DNA from: Brevundimonas sp.
GTDB taxonomy: Bacteria > Pseudomonadota > Alphaproteobacteria > Caulobacterales > Caulobacteraceae
Direction of reading: 5' to 3'
DNA length: 64,000 nt
Assembly (NCBI RefSeq): GCF_030704825.1
Contig: NZ_JAUYNX010000002.1
Coordinates: forward strand, 57,753-121,752
The notes below the pieces were generated by a model, which saw nothing but the letters and a program-made list of their open reading frames with translations, did no database searches and was not told the origin of the DNA. The position numbers and the translations under genes are program-made. Below, piece by piece: positions 7,957 through 16,929 of this stretch. Within the stretch, counting starts at the first letter, position 1. Each line of letters starts with the position of its first letter.

Positions 7957-9314
7957 GCCGCGACCTCCCTGGCCACCGCCTGCGACCGGGCCCACGCCGC
8001 CACCTCGCCGACGATCAGCAGCGCAGGGCTGACAACCTTCTCGCGGGCTACCAGCCGGGCCAGACCGTCGAGTCGTCCGGTCACGACGCGCTGATCGGGA
8101 CGGGATCCGTTCTCGATCACCGCGACCGGCGTGCCGGGAGCCCGACCAGCCTTGAGCAGACCGGCCTGCACCGCGGTCGCGCCGGCCACCCCCATGTAGA
8201 CCGCCAGCGTATGGTTGGGGGCCGCGAGCGCGGCCCAGTCAGGTCCGACGCCGCCGGGTCGGGTCTCGGCGGTCACGAAGCTGACGGCTTGGGCCTGATC
8301 ACGGTGCGTCAGCGGAATGCCCGCGACTGCCGCGCATCCGAGGGCGGCGGTGATGCCGGGAACGACGATGACGTCGATCCCGGCGGCGCGCACGGCCTCC
8401 AGTTCCTCGCCGCCGCGGCCGAACACGAACGGATCGCCGCCCTTCAGTCGCACCACGCGATGCCCCGCCTTCGCCTCGGCGACCATCAGCGCCGCGATTT
8501 CCTCCTGCGGAACGGAATGCTCTCCTCTCCGCTTGCCCACATAGATCCGGCGCGCATCGCGCCGCGCGCGGTCGAGAACGGCGACCGGCGCCAGACGATC
8601 ATGAATGACGACGTCGGCGTCCTGCAGGGCGCGCAGCGCCTTCAGCGTGAGCAGTTCGGGATCGCCCGGGCCGGCGCCGACCAGATGCACGACGCCTTGC
8701 TCGCGTTCAGGGCGATTCAGCAGGCGCAGCATCTCCCGGCGCGCCTCGGCCGTTCGGCCGTCGAGAGCCAGGTCCCGTGGCGCGCCGCGGAAGGCGGCCT
8801 CCCAGAACCGGCGGCGCGCCATGAAGTCCGGCAGGGTCGCCATGACCGTCTCGCGCAAGCCCTCGGCGAGACGGGCCAGACGATCCAGCCCTTGGGGCAA
8901 GGCGGCTTCGACGCGGGCGCGAACCTCGCGGGCCAGGACCGGCGCCGCGCCGCCCGTGGCGATCCCGACCACCACCCCGCCCCGGTCGATCAGGGCGGGC
9001 GTATGGAAATCGCTCAATCCGGGCTGATCCACGACGTTGACCTGGGCGCCCGACGCGCGCGCCAGATCGGCGAGGGCGGCCGATTGAGCCGGGTCGGCGA
9101 CGGCGATGAAGACCAGCCTGGCGCCGGCGATATCCTCCGCATCCGGCCAGCGCGGGATCCATGCGTCGTCCGTTCCGGCTTCCGGGCCGGCGAACCACTG
9201 CAGCCTGGCTCCGGACCCGTCGAACAGCCGCGCCTTGGCGGCGGCGGCGTCGCCGGCGCCGACCAGGACGATCAAGGCTCCCGGCAAGGGAATGGAGGCG
9301 AGAAAGACGCGCAT
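7953..9314 (-). CDS. cysG: Siroheme synthase (precorrin-2 dehydrogenase / uroporphyrinogen-III C-methyltransferase)
   Basis: A 453-residue multifunctional enzyme that makes siroheme for the neighbouring sulfite reductase. Residues 1-200 form the CysG N-terminal dehydrogenase/ferrochelatase module (ALIVLVGAGDAAAAKAR NAD-binding loop). Residues 210-450 are SAM-dependent methyltransferase: VHLVGAGPGDPELLTLKA, VRLKGGDPFVFGRGGEE and VVPGITAALGCAAVAGIPLTH. I choose the ATG at 9314, preceded by GGGAAGTGATCCG, because the longer frame to 9425 adds no family sequence and would consume the divergent promoter region. It is the first gene of the leftward arm. Confidence 0.93.
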   Translation of the reverse strand: MRVFLASIPLPGALIVLVGAGDAAAAKARLFDGSGARLQWFAGPEAGTDDAWIPRWPDAEDIAGARLVFIAVADPAQSAALADLARASGAQVNVVDQPGLSDFHTPALIDRGGVVVGIATGGAAPVLAREVRARVEAALPQGLDRLARLAEGLRETVMATLPDFMARRRFWEAAFRGAPRDLALDGRTAEARREMLRLLNRPEREQGVVHLVGAGPGDPELLTLKALRALQDADVVIHDRLAPVAVLDRARRDARRIYVGKRRGEHSVPQEEIAALMVAEAKAGHRVVRLKGGDPFVFGRGGEELEAVRAAGIDVIVVPGITAALGCAAVAGIPLTHRDQAQAVSFVTAETRPGGVGPDWAALAAPNHTLAVYMGVAGATAVQAGLLKAGRAPGTPVAVIENGSRPDQRVVTGRLDGLARLVAREKVVSPALLIVGEVAAWARSQAVAREVAA

Positions 9315-9382
9315 CGGATCACTTCCCGGCGCTCTGACGGCCGGACTTCCGTTCCCAGCCCTACGTTCGGCGGCCAGGACCA

Positions 9383-9396
9383 ACAAACGAGATTGT
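9383..9396. promoter_or_regulatory. Candidate LysR-type operator between cysG and the LysR gene
   Basis: The 113-bp divergent intergenic region contains ACAA-N6-TTGT, a small inverted repeat of the kind bound by LysR regulators, in an AT-richer patch about 30 bp upstream of the LysR start. A regulator controlling both arms from here is an inference. Confidence 0.3.
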
Positions 9397-9427
9397 CTTT
9401 GCCCGCTTATTAGGATTTCTATCAAGC

Positions 9428-10357
9428 ATGGCCCGGACCCTGCTGCCCCTGAACGCCCTGCGCGTCTTCGAAAGCGCCGCGCGGCATCTGAGCTTTTCCC
9501 GGGCGGCGGAAGAACTGGCGGTCACCCCCGGCGCCGTTAGCCAGCAGATCCGGCAGCTCGAGGACATCATTCGCGCGCCGCTGTTCAAGCGGGAAGCCAA
9601 GGGTCTGCAGTTGAGCGATCTGGGCCGCTCGGCGGCGCCGCTGGTGGCCGAGGGTCTGGACCGGCTGCGCGACGCCTCGGCCCTGATGCGGGAGCCGCCG
9701 CGCCGGCGCCAGGTCTCGATCAGCGTCGCGCCGTCCTTCGCGTCCAAATGGCTGATGCCCCGCATGGACGACTTCCACACACAACACCCCGAGATCGAGG
9801 TCTGGGTGTCGGCGGACATGGCGCCGGTCGCCTTCGATCAGGGCCAGATCGACCTGGCGATCCGCTATGGCCCGGGACACTACCCCGGCCATGTGTCGGA
9901 GCGATTGCTGATCGAAAGCGTCCTTCCCGTCTGCGCGCCGGCGCTGATGGAGGGACCGAATGCGATCCGTTCGCCCGGGGACCTGGTCCACCACGTGCTG
10001 CTGCACGACATGTCGGGAGATGGGGACCCCGGCCGGCCGGACTGGCCGATGTGGCTGATGGCGCGCGGCGTCCGCCATGCCGACGCCCGACGGGGCTCCC
10101 GCTTCAACCAGTCCGCCATGCTGATCGAGGCGGCCGTCGCCGGCCGCGGCGTCGCCCTGGCCAAGCGCACCCTGGCCCAGGCGGATCTGGCGGCGGGACG
10201 CCTGGTCGCGCCCTTCCACGACGGCGGCGCGGTCGTCGGTTTCGCCTATCACGTGGTGCATCCCAAGGACCGGCCGCTGTCCCCGAGCGCCAAGGCTTTC
10301 ACCGACTGGTTGAGGAAGCAGGCGGCGTTCCACGAGACCGGTCTGGACCAACTCTAG
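9428..10357 (+). CDS. LysR family transcriptional regulator (GcvA-like), probable regulator of the sulfate cluster
   Basis: A 309-residue regulator with an N-terminal winged helix (LNALRVFESAARHLSFSRAA, then LAVTPGAVSQQIRQLE) and a LysR substrate-binding domain of the GcvA/AmpR branch (SFASKWLMPRMDDF; DLAIRYGPG). It lies between the divergent cysG arm and the rightward fpr-cysD-cysNC arm, the position expected of a regulator controlling both. It is not an obvious CysB relative, so the effector (O-acetylserine, APS or other) is unknown. Possible autoregulation follows from the shared 113-bp upstream region. Confidence 0.9.
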   Translation: MARTLLPLNALRVFESAARHLSFSRAAEELAVTPGAVSQQIRQLEDIIRAPLFKREAKGLQLSDLGRSAAPLVAEGLDRLRDASALMREPPRRRQVSISVAPSFASKWLMPRMDDFHTQHPEIEVWVSADMAPVAFDQGQIDLAIRYGPGHYPGHVSERLLIESVLPVCAPALMEGPNAIRSPGDLVHHVLLHDMSGDGDPGRPDWPMWLMARGVRHADARRGSRFNQSAMLIEAAVAGRGVALAKRTLAQADLAAGRLVAPFHDGGAVVGFAYHVVHPKDRPLSPSAKAFTDWLRKQAAFHETGLDQL

Positions 10358-10371
10358 GGGACCGCTCGCAG

Positions 10372-10398
10372 TTTTTCTGCCCCACGGCGGCAGAAGAA
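10372..10398. terminator. Imperfect hairpin between the LysR gene and fpr
   Basis: TTTTTCTGCC and GGCAGAAGAA form an imperfect 10-bp stem around a 7-nt loop, just after the LysR stop. The T-tract precedes the stem on the + strand and the A-rich 3' arm reads as T-rich on the minus strand. It could act as a weak terminator or a protein-binding dyad; I cannot tell which. Confidence 0.35.
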
Positions 10399-10456
10399 GT
10401 CGTTCGCCCTCTGGCGGCGCCGTCTCCTATGGCGAGGCCCCGCCTTGAGGATCGCC

Positions 10457-11278
10457 ATGACCGAAACCCTTGCGCCCGACCGTCTCCCGGTCGCGGCTTC
10501 CGCCTGGCACGAGCCCAGCATCCTGTGGACCCGGCGCTGGACCGACCGCCTGTTCAGCTTCGCTGTCGAACGGCCCGAGAGCTTCCGGTTCCGCTCCGGC
10601 GAATTCGTGATGCTCGGTCTTCCAGCCGAGGACGGCGCGGGCAAGCCCACGCTCCGGGCCTATTCGATCGCCAGTCCGAACTGGGCGGACGAGCTGGAGT
10701 TCTTCTCCATCCAGGTCCCCGACGGCCCGCTAACCTCGCGGCTCGGACGACTGGCCGCGGGAGACAGGATTCTGCTGGGCCGCAAGCCGACAGGCACCCT
10801 GGTGCTGGACGCCCTGACCCCGGGCCGGCGGTTGTTCCTGGTCGCCAGCGGCACCGGCCTGGCGCCTTGGCTGAGCGTACTGCGGGATCCGGAAACCTGG
10901 GAGCGGTTCGACCGGATCGTCGTGACCCATACCGTTCGGGAGGTGCGGGACCTGGCCTATCGCAACTTCCTGACGCGCGACATTCTGGACGACCCTCTGA
11001 TCGGCGACCTCGCGCTGGGGCGGCTGTTCTACTATCCGACCGTTACGCGCGAGCCGTTTGAGCGGCCGGGGCGGATCACGAGCCGGATCGCCGACGGCGC
11101 GCTGTTCTCCGATCTGGGCCTCGGCTCCGGGTTCGATCCGGCGGCCGACCGCGTCATGCTGTGCGGCTCGACGGCCATGATCCGGGATGTGGCGGCCCTG
11201 CTGGAGCAGGCGGGCCTCACCGAAGGGTCGAACGCCGCTCCGGGCGACTATGTGCTGGAGCGGGCCTTCGTCGGCTGA
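10457..11278 (+). CDS. fpr: Ferredoxin-NADP reductase
   Basis: A 273-residue FAD/NAD(P)-binding reductase of the bacterial Fpr type. It has FAD-binding motif RAYSIAS, the substrate loop [15 protein letters not shown], the NADP-binding segment [18 protein letters not shown], and [10 protein letters not shown] with the terminal YVLERAFVG. It swaps electrons between NADPH and ferredoxin or flavodoxin. Next to cysD and cysNC and opposite a cysI that lacks a cysJ partner, it is the natural electron source for sulfite reductase. The ATG at 10457 sits 6 nt after a GAGG; a TTG four codons upstream is a less likely start. Confidence 0.92.
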   Translation: MTETLAPDRLPVAASAWHEPSILWTRRWTDRLFSFAVERPESFRFRSGEFVMLGLPAEDGAGKPTLRAYSIASPNWADELEFFSIQVPDGPLTSRLGRLAAGDRILLGRKPTGTLVLDALTPGRRLFLVASGTGLAPWLSVLRDPETWERFDRIVVTHTVREVRDLAYRNFLTRDILDDPLIGDLALGRLFYYPTVTREPFERPGRITSRIADGALFSDLGLGSGFDPAADRVMLCGSTAMIRDVAALLEQAGLTEGSNAAPGDYVLERAFVG

Positions 11279-11370
11279 ACCATCAGAAAAACTATCGACC
11301 TCGCCCAGATCAAATCGTTCGACCGTGGTCGCATGGGTGGGGTTTGAGGGGGGATGTTCACGAGGCTTTC

Positions 11371-12336
11371 ATGACCCTGGCCGCACCGCTCGTCCGTCCA
11401 ACCGGCACGCCGCCGGCGCCCCTGGCGCCGATCGCACGGCTGTCGCCGCATCTTCGACGGCTGGAAGCCGAAGCTATCGAGATCTTCCGCGAGGTCGCCG
11501 CCACGGCGCGCAACCCGGTCATGCTGTACTCGATCGGCAAGGACTCGGGGGTGCTGCTGCATCTCGCCGCCAAGGCCTTCTATCCGGCCACGCCGCCGTT
11601 CCCGCTGCTCCACGTCGATACGACCTGGAAGTTCCGCGACATGATCCGGCATCGGGACACAGTCGCCGACACCTACGGCGTCCGCCTGCTGGTCCACGTC
11701 AATCAGGACGGCCTGAAGCGCGGCGTCAGTCCCGTCGTCTCGGGGTCCTCGCTGCACACCCAGGTCATGAAGACGGACGCGCTCAAGCAGGCGCTGGACA
11801 CGCACGGCTTCGACGTGGCCTTCGGCGGGGCCCGGCGCGACGAGGAGAAGAGCCGGGCCAAGGAGCGGATATTCTCGGTTCGCGGTCCTGGACACACCTG
11901 GGACCCCCGCCGCCAGAAGCCGGAACTGTGGAAGCTGTGGAACTCAGCCCTCCAGCCCGGCGAGTCCCTGCGGGTCTTCCCGCTGTCGAACTGGACCGAG
12001 CTCGATATCTGGGAATACACGCGAAGCGAGGCCATTCCCGTGGTCCCGCTCTACTTTTCCGCACCTCGCCCCGTGATCGAGCGCGACGGCGCCCTGATCG
12101 TGCGTGACGACGAAAGACTGCCGCTGCGGGCGGGCGAGGTTCCGCAGCTGCGCCGCGTGCGTTTCCGCTCGCTCGGCTGCTACCCGCTCTCGGCGGCGGT
12201 CGAATCCGGGGCCGCTGACATCGACTCCGTCATCGCGGAACTACGGTCGAGCCGCGTCTCCGAGCGCCAGGGCCGACTGATCGATGCGGACGAGACCGCC
12301 TCGATGGAGCGCAAGAAGCGCGAAGGCTATTTCTGA
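11371..12336 (+). CDS. cysD: Sulfate adenylyltransferase subunit 2
   Basis: A 321-residue PP-loop ATP pyrophosphatase-type subunit that forms APS from ATP and sulfate. The nucleotide-binding [13 protein letters not shown] loop lies near residue 55, with downstream [28 protein letters not shown] and [14 protein letters not shown], all standard for CysD. The ATG at 11371 follows a GAGG 7 nt upstream. The stop overlaps the cysNC start by one base (TGATG), giving the coupled CysD-CysN pair. A 92-bp gap separates it from fpr. Confidence 0.95.
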   Translation: MTLAAPLVRPTGTPPAPLAPIARLSPHLRRLEAEAIEIFREVAATARNPVMLYSIGKDSGVLLHLAAKAFYPATPPFPLLHVDTTWKFRDMIRHRDTVADTYGVRLLVHVNQDGLKRGVSPVVSGSSLHTQVMKTDALKQALDTHGFDVAFGGARRDEEKSRAKERIFSVRGPGHTWDPRRQKPELWKLWNSALQPGESLRVFPLSNWTELDIWEYTRSEAIPVVPLYFSAPRPVIERDGALIVRDDERLPLRAGEVPQLRRVRFRSLGCYPLSAAVESGAADIDSVIAELRSSRVSERQGRLIDADETASMERKKREGYF

Positions 12337-14210
12337 TGGACGGCGAAGTCGTGAATCTGTCCCGACCGGGCCCCGATCCCATCGTGCGCGATCACCTGCG
12401 GTTCCTGACCTGCGGTTCGGTCGATGACGGCAAATCCACCCTTATCGGCCGCCTGCTTCATGACACCGGGCAGGTCGCGGACGACCAGCTCGCCGCACTC
12501 GCGCGCGACAGCCGCCGCTTCGGCACGGCGGGAGACCAGCTGGATTTCGCCCTGTTGCTGGACGGTCTCGAGGCCGAGCGCGAACAGGGCATCACCATCG
12601 ACGTCGCCTGGCGCTACTTTTCGACCGCCCGCCGCAATTTCATCGTCGCCGACACCCCGGGGCATGAGCAGTACACCCGCAATATGGCGACGGGTGCATC
12701 CGGGTGCGACGCGGCCGTCATCCTGGTCGATGCGACCCGGGGCGTCACAGCCCAGACCGAACGGCACAGTCGCATCGTCTCCCTGTTCGGCATCCGGCAG
12801 GTCATCCTGGCCGTCAACAAGATCGACCTGGTCGAGGACCCTCGCCGGGCTTTCGACGCCATCGCTTCGGACTACGCCGCCTTCTCGGCCGGTCTCGCCT
12901 TCCGGTCGGTCACGGCCGTGCCGATCAGCGCCCGTGATGGCGACAACGTCGTCCGGAACACCCCGCGGTTGTCCTGGTTCGAGGGGCCGACCCTGATTGA
13001 GGCGCTCGAAGGGCTGCCCGTCGAGGACGGCCGCCTGTCGCGGCCGTTTCGCTTTCTCGTGCAGTACGTCAATCGGCCGGATCACGCCTTCCGGGGCTAC
13101 GCGGGAACGGTGGCGTCGGGACGCGTCCGCGCCGGCGACCAGATCGTGGTCAGCCCGTCCGGCAAGGCGGCGACCGTCTCGCGCATCGTGACCTGGGAAG
13201 GCGACCGGACTTCGGCCGAGGCGGGCGACGCCGTGACGCTGGTGCTCAAGGAGGAGGTCGACGTCGCGCGCGGCGACGTTCTGGCCTTGCCCCACGCCCG
13301 GCCGGCGTCCGTTGACCGGTTCTCGGCCAGCCTGCTGTGGATGGACGACCGGCCCTTCGCCCCTGACCGCGCCTACAGGATCCGGATCGGCGGTCGGACT
13401 TCGCCGGTCAGGGTGATGCTGGCCGGGGCCGAAGCGGGCGCCGCGGCGGGAATGGATCTGAACCAGATCGCCGCCGCCGAGCTGACGCTCCCGTCGCCCA
13501 TCGCGTTCGATTCGTTCGCGGACGACCCCCCCATGGGCGGCTTCATCCTGATCGACCGGGAGACCGGCGTCGTGGCCGCGGCAGGCGTCGCGCGCGCGGC
13601 GCTCGGTCAGGCCGGGCACATCTATCCGACCGCCGAGGCCGTCTCGCGGCGAGACCGGTCCCGCCTGAACGGTCATGAAGGCGGCGCGATCTGGCTCACG
13701 GGCCTGCCCGGCTCGGGCAAGTCGACCATAGCCACGGCCCTGGAGCGCAAACTCCATGCGCGGGATACCCGGACCGTCCTGCTGGACGGCGACAATCTGC
13801 GCCACGGCCTGAACCGGGATCTCGGCTTCTCGCCGGAGGACCGGGCGGAGAACGTCCGCCGTGCCGGCGAGGTGGCGCGCCTGTTCGTCGAGGGCGGCGT
13901 GATCAGTGTCTGCGCCTTCGTTTCGCCCAGCGTCGCGGCGCGTCAGGCCGTTCGGGACCGGCTTCCCCCGAACGGCTTCCTCGAGGTCTTCGTCGACGCG
14001 CCCCTGGACGCCTGCCGGGCGCGCGACCCCAAGGGCCTGTACGCCCGGGCCGACGCGGGCGTCATCGCCGACCTGACTGGCGTGGGCTCGTCCTATGAAC
14101 CGCCGCCCAGTCCGGACCTGGTTCTCGATACGCTCGCGCTCAGCCCCGAGGCGGCGGCCGACCGAATCATCGCCTTGCTCGAAAACCGCCGATGGATTCC
14201 GGCCGGCTGA
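12336..14210 (+). CDS. cysNC: Bifunctional sulfate adenylyltransferase subunit 1 / APS kinase
   Basis: A 624-residue fusion. Residues 1-440 are the CysN GTPase, with G1 GSVDDGKSTLIGRLL, G3 DTPGHEQYTRNM and G4 NKIDLV followed by EF-Tu-like beta domains. The GTPase drives APS synthesis by CysD. Residues 445-624 are CysC, with P-loop GLPGSGKSTIATALE, LDGDNLRHGLNRDLGFS and the DPKGLYARADAG segment, phosphorylating APS to PAPS. Because CysH here has the iron-sulfur ligands of APS reductases, the kinase may serve sulfonation or an alternative route. It ends 4 nt before the convergent hisIE stop. Confidence 0.95.
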   Translation: MDGEVVNLSRPGPDPIVRDHLRFLTCGSVDDGKSTLIGRLLHDTGQVADDQLAALARDSRRFGTAGDQLDFALLLDGLEAEREQGITIDVAWRYFSTARRNFIVADTPGHEQYTRNMATGASGCDAAVILVDATRGVTAQTERHSRIVSLFGIRQVILAVNKIDLVEDPRRAFDAIASDYAAFSAGLAFRSVTAVPISARDGDNVVRNTPRLSWFEGPTLIEALEGLPVEDGRLSRPFRFLVQYVNRPDHAFRGYAGTVASGRVRAGDQIVVSPSGKAATVSRIVTWEGDRTSAEAGDAVTLVLKEEVDVARGDVLALPHARPASVDRFSASLLWMDDRPFAPDRAYRIRIGGRTSPVRVMLAGAEAGAAAGMDLNQIAAAELTLPSPIAFDSFADDPPMGGFILIDRETGVVAAAGVARAALGQAGHIYPTAEAVSRRDRSRLNGHEGGAIWLTGLPGSGKSTIATALERKLHARDTRTVLLDGDNLRHGLNRDLGFSPEDRAENVRRAGEVARLFVEGGVISVCAFVSPSVAARQAVRDRLPPNGFLEVFVDAPLDACRARDPKGLYARADAGVIADLTGVGSSYEPPPSPDLVLDTLALSPEAAADRIIALLENRRWIPAG

Positions 14211-14214
14211 AGTC

Positions 14215-14835
14215 TCAAGCCGCGGGAAGACGTCGCGATCGCTGATCCAGAACCGCGAGAACGGTCGCCAGGCCCAGACCGCGCGCATGAAGCAGAACAA
14301 GAAGGTGGTAGATCAGGTCCGCGGCCTCTGACGCCAGTTCCTCGTCCGTCCCGGCGACGCCGGCCAGCGCGGTCTCGACCCCCTCTTCGCCGACCTTCTG
14401 CGCGACACGCTTCGTCCCGTCGGCCAGAAGTCGCGCCGTCCAGCTTCCGGCGGGGTCGGCCGAGGCGCGTTCGGCGATGGTGCTCTCGAGTCGGGCGAGG
14501 CGTCCGAGACCGGGCGCGTCCTCCTCGCCGAAGCAGCTGACGCGGTTGAGGTGGCAGGCGTTCCCGACCGGGCGGACCTTGAGCACGAGGGCGTCGGCGT
14601 CACAGTCCGGGATGATCGAGACGACCTGCAGCCGGTCGCCGGAGGTCTCGCCCTTGCGCCAGCGACCGCCGCGCGAGCGGGAAAAGAAGGTGGCCTCGCC
14701 GGAAGCGATGGTCTCGTCGAGCGCGGCGCGGTCCATCCAGGCCAGGATCAGCACCTGCAGGGTGGCCGCGTCCTGGACGACGGCGGGGATCAGGCCGCCG
14801 GCCTTGTCGAAATCGAGGGTGGAGGGATCGATCAC
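14215..14835 (-). CDS. hisIE: Bifunctional phosphoribosyl-AMP cyclohydrolase / phosphoribosyl-ATP pyrophosphatase
   Basis: A 206-residue fusion for histidine steps 2 and 3. The N-terminal PRA-CH domain has [26 protein letters not shown] and DCDADAL metal ligands. The C-terminal PRA-PH domain has [18 protein letters not shown] and [13 protein letters not shown]. It is the last gene of the leftward his operon and overlaps hisF by 4 nt. Many alphaproteobacteria encode these activities separately, so the fused form is a lineage marker. Confidence 0.94.
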   Translation of the reverse strand: MIDPSTLDFDKAGGLIPAVVQDAATLQVLILAWMDRAALDETIASGEATFFSRSRGGRWRKGETSGDRLQVVSIIPDCDADALVLKVRPVGNACHLNRVSCFGEEDAPGLGRLARLESTIAERASADPAGSWTARLLADGTKRVAQKVGEEGVETALAGVAGTDEELASEAADLIYHLLVLLHARGLGLATVLAVLDQRSRRLPAA

Positions 14836-15599
14836 GGACGCACCTCTATGCCTGCCTCATCCAGAAACGCCTTCAGGTCCGGAATGGCCAGCGACCCCGT
14901 GTGGAAGACGCTGGCGGCGAGAGCGCCGGATACGCCGGCCTGCTGGAATACATCGCGGAAATGCGCGGCTTCCCCGGCCCCGCCCGATGCGACCAGCGGA
15001 ATGGTCAGACGCGCCCGGGCGGCGGCGAGCTGGGCGATATCGTAGCCACGGCGGACGCCGTCCTCATCCATGCAGTTGAGCACGATCTCGCCCGCGCCCA
15101 GCGCCTGGGCCTCGACGATCCAGTCGAGGGTGCGCCGGCCGGCGCCGCGGCTCGCCGTGGGGTCACCGGTATACTGGTGGACGAACCAGTCGCTCTCGCC
15201 GCGCTTCGAATCGACCCCGACGACCACGCACTGGGCGCCGAAACGGTCGGCCAGTTCGGCGATCAGTTCCGGGCGTTCGAGGGCGGGGGAGTTGACCGAC
15301 ACCTTGTCGGCGCCGTGATCGAGGCAGCGGGCGGCCTGCTCCACGGAACGAATGCCGCCGGCGACGGCGAAGGGGATGTCGAGGAGACGGGCGATGTCGC
15401 GCACCCAGCCATAGTCCAGGGTGCGACCCTCGGGAGACGCGGTGATGTCGTAGAAGACCAGCTCGTCGGCGCCCTGGTCGCGGTAGCGGGCGGCGAGGTC
15501 GGCCGCGTCGCCCATGTCGATGTGGCCTTCGAAGCGGACGCCCTTGACCACGCGGCCGTCCCTGACGTCGAGGCAGGGAATGATGCGTCGGGCGGTCAT
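14832..15599 (-). CDS. hisF: Imidazole glycerol phosphate synthase cyclase subunit
   Basis: A 255-residue TIM barrel that uses ammonia delivered by HisH to close the imidazole ring, yielding IGP and AICAR. The catalytic Asp lies in [16 protein letters not shown] at the N-terminus. [22 protein letters not shown] and [10 protein letters not shown] are standard phosphate-binding loops. Start and stop overlap hisA and hisIE by 4 nt each. Confidence 0.96.
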   Translation of the reverse strand: MTARRIIPCLDVRDGRVVKGVRFEGHIDMGDAADLAARYRDQGADELVFYDITASPEGRTLDYGWVRDIARLLDIPFAVAGGIRSVEQAARCLDHGADKVSVNSPALERPELIAELADRFGAQCVVVGVDSKRGESDWFVHQYTGDPTASRGAGRRTLDWIVEAQALGAGEIVLNCMDEDGVRRGYDIAQLAAARARLTIPLVASGGAGEAAHFRDVFQQAGVSGALAASVFHTGSLAIPDLKAFLDEAGIEVRP

Positions 15600-16330
15600 G
15601 AGCGGACGGCCTCCAGCGCCTGTTCAAGGGTGAAGCGGCCCTCGTAGAGGGCGCGGCCGACAATGGCGCCGGTCGCGCCGACCGAGCGGGCGGCGGTCAG
15701 GTCCGTGAGCTCGGCGACCCCGCCGGAGGCCTGCAGCCAAAGGTCAGGGCGGCGCTGGCGGATTTCCGCCAGCAGGTCGAGGTTGGGACCGGCGAGCGCC
15801 CCGTCGCGGCCCACGTCGGTGACCAGAAGGTGTTTCGCCGCGCCGGACGGATAGCGGTCGAGCGCGGCCCACAGATCGACGGAGGCGGCCTCGGTCCATC
15901 CCCTGAGCGCGGGCACGTAGCGGTCCCCATCGGCGCGCACGTCGATGGCTAGGGTCAGGCGGTCGGGGCCGAAGCGCTCGAGCCAGCCGGCGACCCTGCC
16001 GGGATCGGAGACAACGAGGGAGCCCACGACGACCCGGCCCACGCCGGCGTCGAGCAGGCGCTGCACGTCGTCGGTCGAGCGGACGCCCCCGCCGGACTGG
16101 ATGCTGACGTTGGTGGAGGCCGCGAGTTCGCCGATGAGGGCGTGCTGCATTGCGCGTCCCGCTTCGGCGCCGTCGAGGTCGACGATATGGGCCCAGTCGG
16201 CGCCGGCGGCCGCGAAGGCGGCGAGGCGGGCGGCGGGATCGTCGTCATAGCGGGTCACGGCGTCGAAGCGGCCATGCATCAGTCGCACGCAGACGCCGCC
16301 TCTCAGGTCGATGGCCGGGTAGACGATCAT
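15596..16330 (-). CDS. hisA: ProFAR isomerase (phosphoribosylformimino-AICAR ribotide isomerase)
   Basis: A 244-residue TIM barrel isomerising ProFAR to PRFAR, with [17 protein letters not shown] at the N-terminus (catalytic Asp), [10 protein letters not shown] and [14 protein letters not shown] in the second half. It is a paralogue of the adjacent HisF. It overlaps hisH and hisF by 4 nt each, consistent with equimolar translation. Confidence 0.96.
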   Translation of the reverse strand: MIVYPAIDLRGGVCVRLMHGRFDAVTRYDDDPAARLAAFAAAGADWAHIVDLDGAEAGRAMQHALIGELAASTNVSIQSGGGVRSTDDVQRLLDAGVGRVVVGSLVVSDPGRVAGWLERFGPDRLTLAIDVRADGDRYVPALRGWTEAASVDLWAALDRYPSGAAKHLLVTDVGRDGALAGPNLDLLAEIRQRRPDLWLQASGGVAELTDLTAARSVGATGAIVGRALYEGRFTLEQALEAVRS

Positions 16331-16929
16331 GCGGGCAGGTCCAGGAAGTTGCCGAGGATGCGGGCCCCGACCACCGCGGACCGTTCCGGATGGAACTGGC
16401 AGCCCCAGCGATTGCCTCTGCGAACCACGGCCGGGACCGGGCCGCCGTAGTCGGCCCGGGCCAGGGTCGCTTCGCCGTCGGGGCAGGCATAGCTGTGCGT
16501 GAAATAGGCGTACGCGGCCTCGTCCACTCCTTCCAGCAAGGGGTCGGCGCGGTTGAGCGAGAGCCGCGACCAGCCCATGTGCGGCACAGGACGATCAGGG
16601 GCAGGCTCCAGCCTCCGGACCATTCCGTGGATGAGACCGAGCAGGGCGACGCCTCCATCCTCCTCGCTGGTCTCGAACAGCAGCTGCTGGCCAAGGCAGA
16701 TGCCGAGCAGGGGGCGGGGAAAGGCGCGGATCGGCTCGATCAGACCGTGAGCCGCGAGCCGGGCCATGGCGTAGCCGGCCGCGCCGACGCCCGGCAGGAT
16801 CAGGCGTTCAGCGCTCGCGATTTCCGCGGGGTCGGCCGTCAGGCGGACGACAGCGCCGAGCCGCTCCAGGGCGAACTGGACCGAGGCGACATTACCCGCG
16901 CCGTAGGACAGGACCGTGACGGGGCTCAC
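16327..16929 (-). CDS. hisH: Imidazole glycerol phosphate synthase glutaminase subunit
   Basis: A 200-residue class I glutamine amidotransferase supplying ammonia to HisF. The nucleophile cysteine sits in GICLGQQLLFE near residue 80. The catalytic His-Glu pair is in QFHPERSA near residue 181. YGAGNVASV at the N-terminus is typical of the family. It overlaps both neighbours by 4 nt. Confidence 0.95.
   Translation of the reverse strand: MSPVTVLSYGAGNVASVQFALERLGAVVRLTADPAEIASAERLILPGVGAAGYAMARLAAHGLIEPIRAFPRPLLGICLGQQLLFETSEEDGGVALLGLIHGMVRRLEPAPDRPVPHMGWSRLSLNRADPLLEGVDEAAYAYFTHSYACPDGEATLARADYGGPVPAVVRRGNRWGCQFHPERSAVVGARILGNFLDLPA

Noticed and set aside
12327..14300. 657-codon frame antisense to cysNC
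   Set aside because: It is a shadow of a well-supported gene, with Gly/Arg/Asp-rich composition and no recognisable motif.
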